Part shown: positions 8,017 to 16,792 of the stretch, piece after piece
How the letters are laid out: every line of letters begins with the position of its first letter
Position numbering within the stretch: the first letter of the stretch is position 1
Source of the DNA: Actinomycetes bacterium
Lineage (GTDB): Bacteria > Actinomycetota > Acidimicrobiia > Acidimicrobiales > Acidimicrobiaceae
Length of the DNA: 64,000 nucleotides
Assembly (NCBI GenBank): GCA_021841935.1
Contig: JAKCDL010000012.1
Coordinates: forward strand, 1 to 64,000
Direction of reading: 5' to 3'
Notes under the pieces: model-generated
Databases searched by the model: none
What the model saw: the letters and a program-made list of their open reading frames with translations, nothing else
What the model was told of the DNA's origin: nothing
Position numbers and translations under genes: made by a program

Positions 8017-9240
8017 TTGCCTAATGCAATCGAAGTTGACAACGTTTCTAAAGTTTTTCGGCTTTACTCTGAGAAGTTCTCATCGCTGAAAGAACGAGTC
8101 ATTCATGGAGGTAAAAACCCTTATCAAGAGTTTCACGCTCTCAAGGGAGTGTCGCTGAACATTGGGGAGGGTACCTCTGTCGGACTTCTAGGCCATAACG
8201 GCTCGGGCAAGTCCACTCTTTTGAAGACGATAGCTGGAATCATACAACCCAATTCAGGTGAGATCAGAGTAAAGGGTCGAGTCTCGGCAATGCTTGAAGT
8301 GGGAGCTGGATTTCACCCCGAACTATCGGGAAGAGATAATATCTTTCTTTCCGCGACGCTTCTTGGACTTCCAGTGAGCGAAGTAAAGTCGAGGTTCGAC
8401 GAGATAGTCGAATTCAGCGAACTCGGACAGTTCATAGACAACCAGGTAAAGTACTACTCCTCTGGAATGTATGCCCGACTCGGCTTTGCCGTGGCCGTGA
8501 ACGTCGATCCAGACGTGCTCTTAGTCGATGAGGTCCTTGCCGTTGGTGATGAGAATTTTCAAAGGAAGTGTATCGAGCGGATTAAGTCTTTTCAAAAGGA
8601 TGGCCGAACGATCGTCTTCGTCTCTCACTCTCCAGAGTTAGTTCGAGCTATCTGTGACTTTGCTTACGTCCTAGATCACGGGAGTTTAATCGGCGAAGGT
8701 TCGCCAGCTGAAGCGATCGCTGAACTTAGGGATTCACTCAATCGGAATAAGGGTCAGGTCGGTGGCGCGGTCATAGGAGGAGATGTCGTAGTTGCGCCAG
8801 CCCCTGAATCCCAGGATCGCCCCCTTTCGATAACGTCTCTTCGGGCGGTGGCCGATGTAGAGCGAAATACCGACAGTACTCGAATATCGCCGAATGACTC
8901 TCTTAAGATCGTCGTTAGTTACTCCGCCAAAGAGCAAGTTACTGGCACGAATATCACTCTTTCGATTGTCGCACCAAATAACGACGTTGTCTTTTCGGCT
9001 AACAGCGAAGACCTACAGATCGAGCCATTTGATATCGATAGCGATGGCGTCTTCGAGCTGTACTTCGATAAGGTCCCGCTGCTCGATGGCGTATATGGCT
9101 TGGCTGTAACTATTAACGATCGCTCTAGGATCCCAATGGCTTGGGCTGAGGAGAAGATTGGATTTCAGGTTGTTAATCCTTCACTCGTTAGCGGTTTAGT
9201 CGCCCTCGAATATAGGGTGAACCCTTCTTCGCGAAGTTAG
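8017..9240 (+). CDS. ABC polysaccharide exporter ATPase with Wzt-like C-terminal domain
   Basis: TTG start with GAGGAG 9 bases upstream; 407 residues. The ATPase domain has Walker A GHNGSGKS (59-66), the signature region YYSSGMYARLGFAVA, and Walker B VLLVDEVLAVGD followed by the ENFQRKC stretch characteristic of Wzt/TagH proteins. Residues about 260-407 form an additional beta-rich domain like the Wzt carbohydrate-binding domain, which in O-antigen exporters recognises the finished glycan terminus. This suggests a chain-end-selective exporter. It is in one operon with the permease just upstream. Confidence 0.9.
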   Translation: MPNAIEVDNVSKVFRLYSEKFSSLKERVIHGGKNPYQEFHALKGVSLNIGEGTSVGLLGHNGSGKSTLLKTIAGIIQPNSGEIRVKGRVSAMLEVGAGFHPELSGRDNIFLSATLLGLPVSEVKSRFDEIVEFSELGQFIDNQVKYYSSGMYARLGFAVAVNVDPDVLLVDEVLAVGDENFQRKCIERIKSFQKDGRTIVFVSHSPELVRAICDFAYVLDHGSLIGEGSPAEAIAELRDSLNRNKGQVGGAVIGGDVVVAPAPESQDRPLSITSLRAVADVERNTDSTRISPNDSLKIVVSYSAKEQVTGTNITLSIVAPNNDVVFSANSEDLQIEPFDIDSDGVFELYFDKVPLLDGVYGLAVTINDRSRIPMAWAEEKIGFQVVNPSLVSGLVALEYRVNPSSRS

Positions 9241-9275
9241 CTCAAAGGCTTGGCACCTTAGAGGAGGTGGCATAA

Positions 9276-9815
9276 GTTCGGTACATTGCTCTTCTTAGTG
9301 GAATAAATGTCGGTAATCGCCGGATCCAGATGGCTAAGGTAGCACAATTATTCGCAGATGAGAAGCTATTGGACGTTCGCACTCACTTTGCGAGCGGCAA
9401 TGTTTCATTTACCTCCGAGGAGCCACCAAGTTATCTCTCGCTTGAAGACCGGTTTAAAGAAAGATTTGGATTTGAGACCTCTGTTATCTTGTGCTCGGTG
9501 ACGCAGATCGATGAGCTTTTGGATCAAGTGAGTAGTTCGCTTATTCGGGTTATGGGTATAGGTTCGCGCCCTCTCGTTGATCCAAAGATTGAAGGCTTCA
9601 GATTTATCGTTGCGCTTAGTAATGGCGAGCACAACTTAAATTCAAATGTTACAGTGCCGCGGGTGGAATTGATCGATAGCTTTCACCTTGGATCTCTTTG
9701 GCGTTGGACCATCGAAGATGGCAAACCTCCATCTTCGATGGAGAAGCTCTTCCCTACTAAGACTACGACTCGCTTTGCCCATGCTCTGGAAAAGATCTAT
9801 CAAGGTGCTCGCTAG
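9276..9815 (+). CDS. DUF1697 family protein with non-canonical or damaged start
   Basis: The domain begins before the first ATG in frame (9330): codons 9279-9335 read RYIALLSGINVGNRRIQMA, matching the canonical N terminus of DUF1697 proteins (usually preceded by Met). In-frame stop TAA at 9273 is followed directly by GTT at 9276, with GGAGG (9264-9268) ideally placed 7 bases before it. Either GTT or ATT (9285) serves as a rare start, a start codon was lost, or a truncated protein begins at ATG 9330. The rest (SGNVSF, RFGF, a long C-terminal half) looks intact to the stop at 9815. Family function is unknown. Confidence 0.72.
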   Translation, partial: VRYIALLSGINVGNRRIQMAKVAQLFADEKLLDVRTHFASGNVSFTSEEPPSYLSLEDRFKERFGFETSVILCSVTQIDELLDQVSSSLIRVMGIGSRPLVDPKIEGFRFIVALSNGEHNLNSNVTVPRVELIDSFHLGSLWRWTIEDGKPPSSMEKLFPTKTTTRFAHALEKIYQGAR

Positions 9816-9876
9816 GGGAGATGCCACTGCAGTAGGTCTATAGAGCCAATGTGAGCCTCTTTACTTTGGCGCTAGA

Positions 9877-11064
9877 TCAGCTAACAGTTTCGCCAAGGAG
9901 CAGTTTTAAAAATTCGAAGTATCGGCTAGCAATATTGTCCTCAAAGTAGAGGTTGTGCGCATAGTCGTATCCAGCTTCTCCAAGGAAGTCTCCTACGCCT
10001 TCGTCGCCTGCCAGCATCTCAATTGTCGCTTCGAATGAGAGGAAGTCGTAGAAGGCGATTCCTCCTCCCGAGGTCGTGACGTGCTCAAAGGTTGCTGCGC
10101 AATCTTTGTGAACTATCACGGGTCGTTTGCTCTCCCATGACTCCATTAGAACTATCGAGAAGGCCTCGTGGAGGGATGGTTGTACCAATGCGAGTGAGTT
10201 CTTTAGTAGTGTTGACTTAGTCGTTTCGTCTACAGTCCCAAGAAGCACGATGTCATCGCCTAGAGTTGGCTTTGTTATCACGGGGCCGGCGATTACAAGC
10301 TTTAGATCGCTTGGGTGGCGTTCCTTGTAGATATGAAAGTATTCAGCGAGGAGCGAGACACCTTTTTGGGCATCTACCCGGCCGATATAGAGCAAGTACC
10401 TACCCTTTTTGAATTGGCTAAAGTCGAACTTTCCAGGTTGAGAAAGTCGATAGGGGGCGCCGAGCAAGAGGTTTGGTGTCGATCCAACACCGTGTCTCTC
10501 TTCGACCATAACTTGTTCAGCCTTTGTTTGATAGATGAGAGCATCTGCTTGCTGAATTGATCGTCCTATGTAGTCGAGTTCAAAGATAGCCTCATTGTGC
10601 GCCGCAGGATGCATTACCCTCAGTGCATTCGTTACGATGGCGATACCTTCTGTAGTGCAGTGGTAAAGGTAGGGGTAGAAGGCGACTACGTCTCCGTCGT
10701 AAGCGGCAAGTGCATCTATTAGATCATTGGAGACTGGTCCCTGAGAAAAGATAATCTCTTTACCCACTTCATATGATTGACTCGCTGCAGATGGTAGTAG
10801 TTTGGATGACACTTTCGCAAAGTCTCGCCTTCTTCCGGATGTAACTTGGAAGCGATTGACTCTGACGCCATTTTCCACTGAGAGTCCGGCATCGTAGTGG
10901 TTATCCCAGGTTTCTAAATCTTTGGCCGTAGTTGTGAAGATCTCAACCGTAGTATCAAAATTACGCACTAGGGCTTCGGCGAGCATCCGGGCTGCGTACT
11001 CAGCGCCACCGATTATCTCGCTCCCATATCGCGGTACTACGAAGCAAATTCTCATGGATCTCAT
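9877..11064 (-). CDS. GT4 family glycosyltransferase
   Basis: 395 residues with the GT-B fold layout. The N terminus RICFVVPRYGSEIIGGAEYAAR is the glycine-rich acceptor loop. In the C-terminal nucleotide-sugar domain LLYIGRVDAQKGVSLLAEYF (about 222-241), LVQPSLHEAFSIVLMESWESKRPVI supplies the conserved E-x7-E region. The start codon overlaps the stop of the upstream unknown gene as ATGA (11061-11064), so the two are translationally coupled. It probably adds a sugar to a surface glycan; donor and acceptor are unknown. It lies beside the Wzm/Wzt-type exporter but on the opposite strand. Confidence 0.88.
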   Translation of the reverse strand: MRSMRICFVVPRYGSEIIGGAEYAARMLAEALVRNFDTTVEIFTTTAKDLETWDNHYDAGLSVENGVRVNRFQVTSGRRRDFAKVSSKLLPSAASQSYEVGKEIIFSQGPVSNDLIDALAAYDGDVVAFYPYLYHCTTEGIAIVTNALRVMHPAAHNEAIFELDYIGRSIQQADALIYQTKAEQVMVEERHGVGSTPNLLLGAPYRLSQPGKFDFSQFKKGRYLLYIGRVDAQKGVSLLAEYFHIYKERHPSDLKLVIAGPVITKPTLGDDIVLLGTVDETTKSTLLKNSLALVQPSLHEAFSIVLMESWESKRPVIVHKDCAATFEHVTTSGGGIAFYDFLSFEATIEMLAGDEGVGDFLGEAGYDYAHNLYFEDNIASRYFEFLKLLLGETVS

Positions 11065-12014
11065 TCTTTTGGAGTAGAGTTCAAAGCTGCAACGGTGGTG
11101 AGACCGTCACAGTGGTGGATCTCTCGGGTGTTGCTGAACCCTAGGTTCTCTAAGCAGGTCCGAGCCGTCGCTAAGGAGATTTTGCTCTTGGACTCTTCAA
11201 GTAAAATAGCGATCTCCCCATCGACCATAATCGTTGCCTTTAGCCTTTGGATGAGCCAGAGTAGGTCGTTTGGCTCGAAGGCGTCCCCTTCGACTATCAA
11301 TTTTGCCAACGATCCATCTCTAGTTCTCCGCTTTATCGAAATGGCAAGGTCTGTTATGCTGTGACCGCCAGGGGCAATGGAGCTATTCATCTTGTCGATA
11401 GAAGGCCTAGATGAAATTTCTGAAAAGACCCATGGCCTAGATGAGGTGAATTCCTTGGGTAGTTCGCACTCGCCGACGACAAGGCTGGCCCTCTTAGCTA
11501 GCGGTAAAGCCTTTGTTGGCTGTAATTTTTGAGATATTTTTCCCTTGTCTAGGTGGTCAGTGGTGACGATGTCGTCGTCGATGAGGCGACAGATTGCATC
11601 TATTCGATCACCGTCTCTATCTCGATCTAGAACTACTAGATCCTTGCCTTTGATTATGGATCTCTCTTCGATGGAAGTCAATCTTTCAATCAGATCTTGT
11701 TCGACTTTGAGTAGTGATTGGGTGAAGTTGTTGAATTGGTGAACTAAGTGCCACAGGTAGAAGTTTTGAACTCTAAACCCAACATATTTCGCAATGTCAC
11801 TTGGCTTTTTTTTACCGACGAAGCGGATATGAGCGGTCGCTAGCGAGGAATCTCTCGTCTTTACAAAGAGTTCGTCTATGCCTGAGACGCTTATTTGATG
11901 AGTTAGCGTCGACTCGGCAATTGACGTTCGTCGCCTCAGCTCAAGGTTTTCAGCTTCACGCTCAGCAGTTAGGTCCCTTCTCCTCTCCATCTCATTTTGC
12001 CAAGGTGATGTCAT
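11061..12014 (-). CDS. Unknown protein coupled to glycosyltransferase, methyltransferase-like C-terminal region
   Basis: 317 residues not recognised as a named family. Residues 1-35 are highly charged and probably a coiled coil (ERRRDLTAEREAENLELRRR). Residues about 85-125 are aromatic and amphipathic (FYLWHLVHQFNNFTQSLLKVE). The last 80 residues (a hydrophobic strand, GEIAILLEE, then CLENLGFSNTREI) resemble the final strands of a class I methyltransferase, but no SAM-binding GxGxG loop is visible. It could be a degenerate methyltransferase or an accessory subunit of the coupled GT4 enzyme. It is the first gene of the pair; the start is ATG 12014. Confidence 0.7.
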   Translation of the reverse strand: MTSPWQNEMERRRDLTAEREAENLELRRRTSIAESTLTHQISVSGIDELFVKTRDSSLATAHIRFVGKKKPSDIAKYVGFRVQNFYLWHLVHQFNNFTQSLLKVEQDLIERLTSIEERSIIKGKDLVVLDRDRDGDRIDAICRLIDDDIVTTDHLDKGKISQKLQPTKALPLAKRASLVVGECELPKEFTSSRPWVFSEISSRPSIDKMNSSIAPGGHSITDLAISIKRRTRDGSLAKLIVEGDAFEPNDLLWLIQRLKATIMVDGEIAILLEESKSKISLATARTCLENLGFSNTREIHHCDGLTTVAALNSTPKE

Positions 12015-12105
12015 TAAAAACCTCTTATACAGCGATCGATTTCATTCGATGATTCTAGTAAGGAAGATACGCGATTTAACGAGGTGAAAATTGACGCTAT
12101 AAGTG

Positions 12106-12132
12106 GTTCTATCAGGGTTCTACAGAGTTCTA
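12106..12132. promoter_or_regulatory. Helically phased GTTCTA triplet
   Basis: GTTCTA occurs at 12106, 12117 and 12127, spacings of 11 and 10 bp, so all three face the same side of the helix. They lie between the divergent unknown gene (start 12014) and the SpoIID-like gene, about 92-118 bases before the latter. This is a candidate binding site for an activator or a repeat-reading regulator; no direct evidence. Confidence 0.3.
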
Positions 12133-12223
12133 TCCGGAAGCGAAAATCGTGAATTGAAATAATTCTCACTACGAGTGTCAAGTATCGCATCTAAAACGTC
12201 GAAAAACATGTGTCGCAAGGATT

Positions 12224-14365
12224 GTGATTCAAATGTCGCGGGAGGCGAGTGCGAAGATGAGTTACATGGGTGGAAGTCTTAGGTACTATAAGAGGCCATC
12301 GAAACTTCAGATTCTTAGACGACCGGCGGTTTTCGCCGGAGCCGGAATTGCAGGAATCCTTCCTGGTAGCCTTTCGCTAATCAATTCAACGCCAGCGGGA
12401 GCAAGCGTTGATCCATCGACCGTTGTAACCTTCACCGGCCACGGATGGGGCCACGGAAGGGGAGCGGGCCAATACGGTCAACTTGGTTACGCCGTCATCG
12501 GAGGCTATAACACAAATCAAATTCTGGCTCACTACTACTCGAATACCACCTTTGGTACAGCGCCTAATAATCCAATTCGAGTACTTCTCACAGCAAATAG
12601 CGGCAATGATATAGTCGTAACTTCACAAGCACCCTTTACCGTTGCTGGTAGCGCCATGGTGGCAAACTCAGAAGTTAGAATGCACCGTAATAGTGACGGT
12701 ACGTGGGAGATAGATAAGTCATCTACATCTACTGGATGTGCTACAAACCCAACTTGGACACCGATTGGAACGGTCGCGGAGAGTCAAGCGATAGCGGCTC
12801 CGTCTACGACGACCTACTCAACTGAGACCACTTCGAGCGCTCTTGCCCTTTGCGAAGGTGGAACAGGTGTATATTATCGTGGCACGATCTCTGCTGCCGA
12901 CTACCAAGGCTCTCCTAGAACAGTCAACACCGTCGACGTTGAGGACTACCTTCGTGGAGTCGTTGCCTCTGAGTCTCCTGCATACTGGGCAACCCTCGGT
13001 GCAACGGTAACGACCTCTGCGGGAACATTCCAGACAGGACTTTATGCATTGGAAGCCCAAGCGGTAGAGGCCCGATCCTATGCCCTATCGTCGCCAAACC
13101 AATTCGGATATGCAGATATTTGTGACAGCACCTACTGTCAAGTGTACGGAGGCATGGCTGCCGAAAGTACCTTCGCTGACCAGGCGATTGCAGCTACGGC
13201 TGGTGAAGTACTTCTCTTGAATGGTGCCATTGCACGTACTGAATTTTCATCTTCGACCGGTGGATACACCGCTGGTGGAACATTTCCAGCAGTAGTTGAT
13301 CAATACGATTCAATATGCATACCTGGAGCATGTAATCCTAACCATACCTGGCAAACATCAGTAACTGTAGGTCAAATTGAACAAGCCTTCCCCCAAGTTG
13401 GAACACTTTCAGCTATCACTGTGGTCAACCGCGACGGCAATGGGGACTACGGTGGGCGCGTCGTAAACATCAATCTAAGTGGAAGCAGTGGAAGTACCAC
13501 CGTTAGCGGATCCAGCTTCGCGGCTTATCTCGGCCTCAACTCTAACTTCTTTACCTTTAGTGGCGGGGCTGGCCTTCAGCTAAATACTGGTGCGGTGACA
13601 AATCCGAATAACATCGGCCTCAACGTTGCCACCTCTGATGGCGCAATAATAACCGTTGGATCTGGCGTTTCGTATGGCTCAATGCAGGGGACGCGGTTGA
13701 ACAAGCCAGTCGTTGGTATGGCGCCTACGCCCGATGGCAAGGGCTACTGGTTGGTAGCATCAGATGGAGGGATCTTCTCCTTTGGTGATGCTAAATTCTA
13801 TGGTTCAACCGGTGCCATCAAACTCAATAAGCCAATAGTTGGAATGGCGGCTACGCCCGATGGCAAGGGCTACTGGTTAGTAGCATCAGATGGAGGGATC
13901 TTCTCCTTTGGTGATGCTCAATTCTATGGTTCAACCGGTGCCATGACCCTCAATAAGCCAATAGTAGGAATGGCGGCTACGCCCGATGGCAAGGGCTACT
14001 GGTTAGTAGCATCAGATGGAGGGATCTTCTCCTTTGGTGATGCTCAATTCTACGGTTCAACCGGTGCCATCAAACTCAATAAGCCAATAGTTGGAATGGC
14101 AGCTTCGCCTACGGGCCATGGCTATTGGTTGGTAGCATCTGATGGTGGCATCTTTACATTCGGCGATGCTACCTATCAGGGATCGATGCCAGGAGCTGGC
14201 TTTACCGGCAATGCAATTTCGATGGCAGCTCTTCCAAACGGAGGATACTTCATTCTTACAAGCGACGGTCACCTCTACTCTTTCGGTGGCGCACCAACAC
14301 TTGTGAACGCCTCCTCCACCATCGCACCAGGATCATCGAATGCAGTTGGAGTGGCTGTTTTCTAG
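12224..14365 (+). CDS. Secreted SpoIID/LytB-domain protein with C-terminal tandem repeats
   Basis: 713 residues from GTG 12224. ATG 12257 with GGGAGG upstream (12240-12245) is an equally good or better start. An N-terminal basic stretch with LRRPAVFAGAGIAGI looks like a signal peptide, perhaps Tat type, ending near AGA-S. The SpoIID/LytB domain follows: GHGWGHGRGAGQYGQ, VEDYLRGVVASESP, and ALEAQAVEARSYAL. SpoIID proteins are peptidoglycan lytic transglycosylases or their activators; the usual catalytic Glu may be that in ASESP. From residue 492 come four 42-residue repeats (GYWLVASDGGIFSFGDA) and a degenerate fifth, probably a beta-propeller-like surface-binding module. Confidence 0.88.
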   Translation: MIQMSREASAKMSYMGGSLRYYKRPSKLQILRRPAVFAGAGIAGILPGSLSLINSTPAGASVDPSTVVTFTGHGWGHGRGAGQYGQLGYAVIGGYNTNQILAHYYSNTTFGTAPNNPIRVLLTANSGNDIVVTSQAPFTVAGSAMVANSEVRMHRNSDGTWEIDKSSTSTGCATNPTWTPIGTVAESQAIAAPSTTTYSTETTSSALALCEGGTGVYYRGTISAADYQGSPRTVNTVDVEDYLRGVVASESPAYWATLGATVTTSAGTFQTGLYALEAQAVEARSYALSSPNQFGYADICDSTYCQVYGGMAAESTFADQAIAATAGEVLLLNGAIARTEFSSSTGGYTAGGTFPAVVDQYDSICIPGACNPNHTWQTSVTVGQIEQAFPQVGTLSAITVVNRDGNGDYGGRVVNINLSGSSGSTTVSGSSFAAYLGLNSNFFTFSGGAGLQLNTGAVTNPNNIGLNVATSDGAIITVGSGVSYGSMQGTRLNKPVVGMAPTPDGKGYWLVASDGGIFSFGDAKFYGSTGAIKLNKPIVGMAATPDGKGYWLVASDGGIFSFGDAQFYGSTGAMTLNKPIVGMAATPDGKGYWLVASDGGIFSFGDAQFYGSTGAIKLNKPIVGMAASPTGHGYWLVASDGGIFTFGDATYQGSMPGAGFTGNAISMAALPNGGYFILTSDGHLYSFGGAPTLVNASSTIAPGSSNAVGVAVF
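13697..14200 (+). repeat. Four tandem 126-bp repeats in the SpoIID-like gene
   Basis: Units begin at 13697, 13823, 13949 and 14075, each exactly 126 bp (42 codons). Units two and three are nearly identical at DNA level, including third positions, which indicates recent duplication. The fourth has diverged (SPTGHGYWLV, TFGDATYQG). Copy number is likely to vary between strains by slipped or unequal recombination. Confidence 0.95.
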
Positions 14366-14384
14366 AAGATTTTGGGTCGCAACT

Positions 14385-15152
14385 CTAAAAAGGTACGCGG
14401 CGGGCAATTTTTCGTGGAAGATGACGATAAATTCCCGCCACGATACCAATTGCGAAGGGTACGTAAATCGAGCTCTTTTCGTTATCTGTAGCCTTGAGGG
14501 TTGCAGTTGCGACTGTCGCTGCGTCACAAGCAAGTGGTGCTGGCGATAGGTGAGAAGTCATCTTGGTCTTTACGAATCCAGGCCTAACAACCGTTACCCC
14601 AACTCCACTTCCAGCTAGCGCATCTCCAAGTGCCATTGAGAAACCGTCGAGGCCAGCCTTTGCTGCACCATAGATGAAGTTTGATCGTCGCACCCGAACT
14701 CCAGCGACGGATGAGATCACAACTATTTGACCAAATCCTTGTTCTTTCATGTGGTTTGCAACCTCTAGGATCGCCATCGCTTGAGTTGTGAAGTTGATAT
14801 CTAGGATCTCTTTTGTCTTCACCGGGTCTTTTTCATCCACCATCTGATCTCCGAGTAGACCTACCGCAAAGATTGCATAATCTAAGGTCTTTAGCTCATC
14901 CTTTGCGGCCGCTAGTAGGTGGCTGTGGGAGTTTTCATGTGAGGCGTCGTAGTGGACGACAGCAACTTGGCAGCGCGTCTTAGAGGTCGAGGAGATCTCG
15001 TTTGCGCACTCTGCCATCTGGTCAATATTTCTGCCAGCCAACAAGAAGTTACTACTACCTCGTTTTGCCAACGCCTTTGCTATCTCTAGTCCAATTTCAG
15101 AGGATCCGCCCACCACAAGGACGTTGTCGGGTGTTCTAAATGCATCAAACAA
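14385..15152 (-). CDS. dprE2: Decaprenylphosphoryl-2-keto-ribose reductase DprE2 (SDR family)
   Basis: 255 residues from TTG with AAGGAG 6 bases upstream. It is a classical short-chain dehydrogenase: GGSSEIG cofactor loop (15-21), and catalytic Tyr161-x3-Lys165 in YGAAKAG. It follows dprE1 by 18 bases on the same strand. In mycobacteria DprE2 reduces the 2-keto intermediate made by DprE1, giving decaprenylphosphoryl-beta-D-arabinofuranose, the only known arabinofuranose donor for the cell wall. The SDR fold alone would not define the substrate; the call rests on the dprE1 neighbour and sequence character. Confidence 0.87.
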   Translation of the reverse strand: MFDAFRTPDNVLVVGGSSEIGLEIAKALAKRGSSNFLLAGRNIDQMAECANEISSTSKTRCQVAVVHYDASHENSHSHLLAAAKDELKTLDYAIFAVGLLGDQMVDEKDPVKTKEILDINFTTQAMAILEVANHMKEQGFGQIVVISSVAGVRVRRSNFIYGAAKAGLDGFSMALGDALAGSGVGVTVVRPGFVKTKMTSHLSPAPLACDAATVATATLKATDNEKSSIYVPFAIGIVAGIYRHLPRKIARRVPF

Positions 15153-15170
15153 TTTTGCTCCTTGGGTTCT

Positions 15171-16511
15171 TCACGATATCGAAAGGCGAGTAGCGATATC
15201 CGAAGTTATTACGTTATTAGGGTCAACACGTGATTTGACCTCTTTGAACTTATCCAATTTCGGATACATCTCTTCAAAGATCTCTTTTGACATGCGTGAA
15301 TCCTTTGCGAGATATATCCTTCCTCCAGCCTTTAGAACTATCTGGTCGAGTTCGTCTAGAAGTGAACCTAGCTCTGGATTGGTTATAGGAATGTCAAGAG
15401 CTAGTGTCCATCCAGGCCTTGGAAACGAGAGAAACCCCTCGTTTTCTTCGCCGAAGCGCTTTAGTACCGCTAGAAATGATGCGACTTGGAGTGTGCTCAA
15501 TCGATCGATTATCTCCCGAAGGGTCTCTTCTTGACCGTCTGGTAAGACGAATTGATACTGCAGAAACCCCCTCTTGCCATAGATGCGGTTCCACTTCCCA
15601 ACCATATCGAGAGGGTGAAAAAAAGACGCAATTGTGGCGATCTCGTCAGCTCTATACGATGGGGCCTTTCGAAACCAAAGTTCATTGAAGGCCCTAACTG
15701 TAAGGTTGTTTAAAAGTCCATTTGGTATGAAGTTCGGTGCATCTACTATCGCTTTGGCGTCGTACCGATAAGGATCTTGCGCCATTTGGCTAGGTAGGTC
15801 ACTAAGTTGCGCGTGGTCGCCTCGGGTGAGGACGCTTCGGCCCATAGAACTTCCCCGTGCCATTAGATCGATCCATGCTACCGAATAACGAAATTTATGA
15901 TCAGATCCAGCCATCGTTGCCAAGGTCTCGTCGAGATCACGGAGGCGCGATGTCTCCATTTTGATATATGCACTCTCGATCGGGATGAGCCTCATCGTCA
16001 TATCAGTTACGACCCCAGTGAGGCCCATTCCCCCCGCGGTCGCATTGAATAGGTCGGGATCACTATTTTCGGTAACAAGGTGGGTACCGGTTGGTGTAAC
16101 TATAACAAAGCTCTCAATGTGGCGAGAGAAGGTGCCTTCGAGGTGGTGATTTTTGCCATGAATATCGCTAGCTAGGGCACCGCCCAAGGTAACATAGCGC
16201 GTTCCTGGAGTCACTGGAACGAAGTACCCCTTCGGTACTATTCGCTTCAACAGGTTATCGAGGCTATAGCCAGCGCTAAGCGTTGTTTTTCCGTCGGTGA
16301 TAACTGGATCGTCTTTGGGCTCAGCAATCGAGATCGCTACTCCGCCACTTAGCTGAGCCGCATCCCCATAGGACCTCCCTAGTCCTCTTGGAATGATACT
16401 CTTGCCGGATCCTTGAATTACTTCACGTACTTCATCGGGGGTGGAGACCTTTTGTATTTGAGATCGAACCCATTGAGTTCTTCCCCACCCACTGATAAGT
16501 TCATTGGTCAT
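15171..16511 (-). CDS. dprE1: Decaprenylphosphoryl-beta-D-ribose 2'-oxidase DprE1
   Basis: 446 residues with ATG behind AAGGA. It aligns by eye with mycobacterial DprE1 throughout: GWGRT (8-12), PRGLGRSYGD (41-50) and SDIHGKNHH (115-123) of the FAD domain, with the histidine corresponding to mycobacterial His132 (here His118). Further matches are WNRIYGKRGFLQYQF and YLAKDSR, with the lysine matching Lys418 (here Lys403). The enzyme oxidises the 2'-hydroxyl of decaprenylphosphoryl ribose. The residue equivalent to mycobacterial Cys387, covalent target of benzothiazinones, is Ala371 (GWTLALD). Gene order DPPR synthase, dprE1, dprE2 on one strand. Confidence 0.94.
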   Translation of the reverse strand: MTNELISGWGRTQWVRSQIQKVSTPDEVREVIQGSGKSIIPRGLGRSYGDAAQLSGGVAISIAEPKDDPVITDGKTTLSAGYSLDNLLKRIVPKGYFVPVTPGTRYVTLGGALASDIHGKNHHLEGTFSRHIESFVIVTPTGTHLVTENSDPDLFNATAGGMGLTGVVTDMTMRLIPIESAYIKMETSRLRDLDETLATMAGSDHKFRYSVAWIDLMARGSSMGRSVLTRGDHAQLSDLPSQMAQDPYRYDAKAIVDAPNFIPNGLLNNLTVRAFNELWFRKAPSYRADEIATIASFFHPLDMVGKWNRIYGKRGFLQYQFVLPDGQEETLREIIDRLSTLQVASFLAVLKRFGEENEGFLSFPRPGWTLALDIPITNPELGSLLDELDQIVLKAGGRIYLAKDSRMSKEIFEEMYPKLDKFKEVKSRVDPNNVITSDIATRLSIS

Positions 16512-16792
16512 TGGATTCCTTCGTACTTAGCCAATTTAAGCTCGACGAGGTCATCGAACTATTGAGTTCAGGCGAAAGGGTCGATGGACTGCAATTCGAA
16601 AAGCAATTAGACCGTCTCGATCTCCGTAACTCAACCGTGGCTTCCAATTCAACCATTAATTTAGCCTTAGAGTCTTTAAAGATCGGTACTTAGTTGTACG
16701 GGGCTCGCTTATTCCGTGTCTCTTCGACTGATATCAAGTGGCATTTAGCGCTCCAAACGTGTTTATCTAGCTCTTGGGGCTATTTTGGTCTC

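Noticed and set aside
16511-16693. 60-codon plus-strand frame between dprE1 and the DPPR synthase gene
   Set aside because: It begins inside the dprE1 start codon on the opposite strand, has no ribosome site of its own and no recognised domain; I leave it uncalled though the composition is not impossible for a gene.
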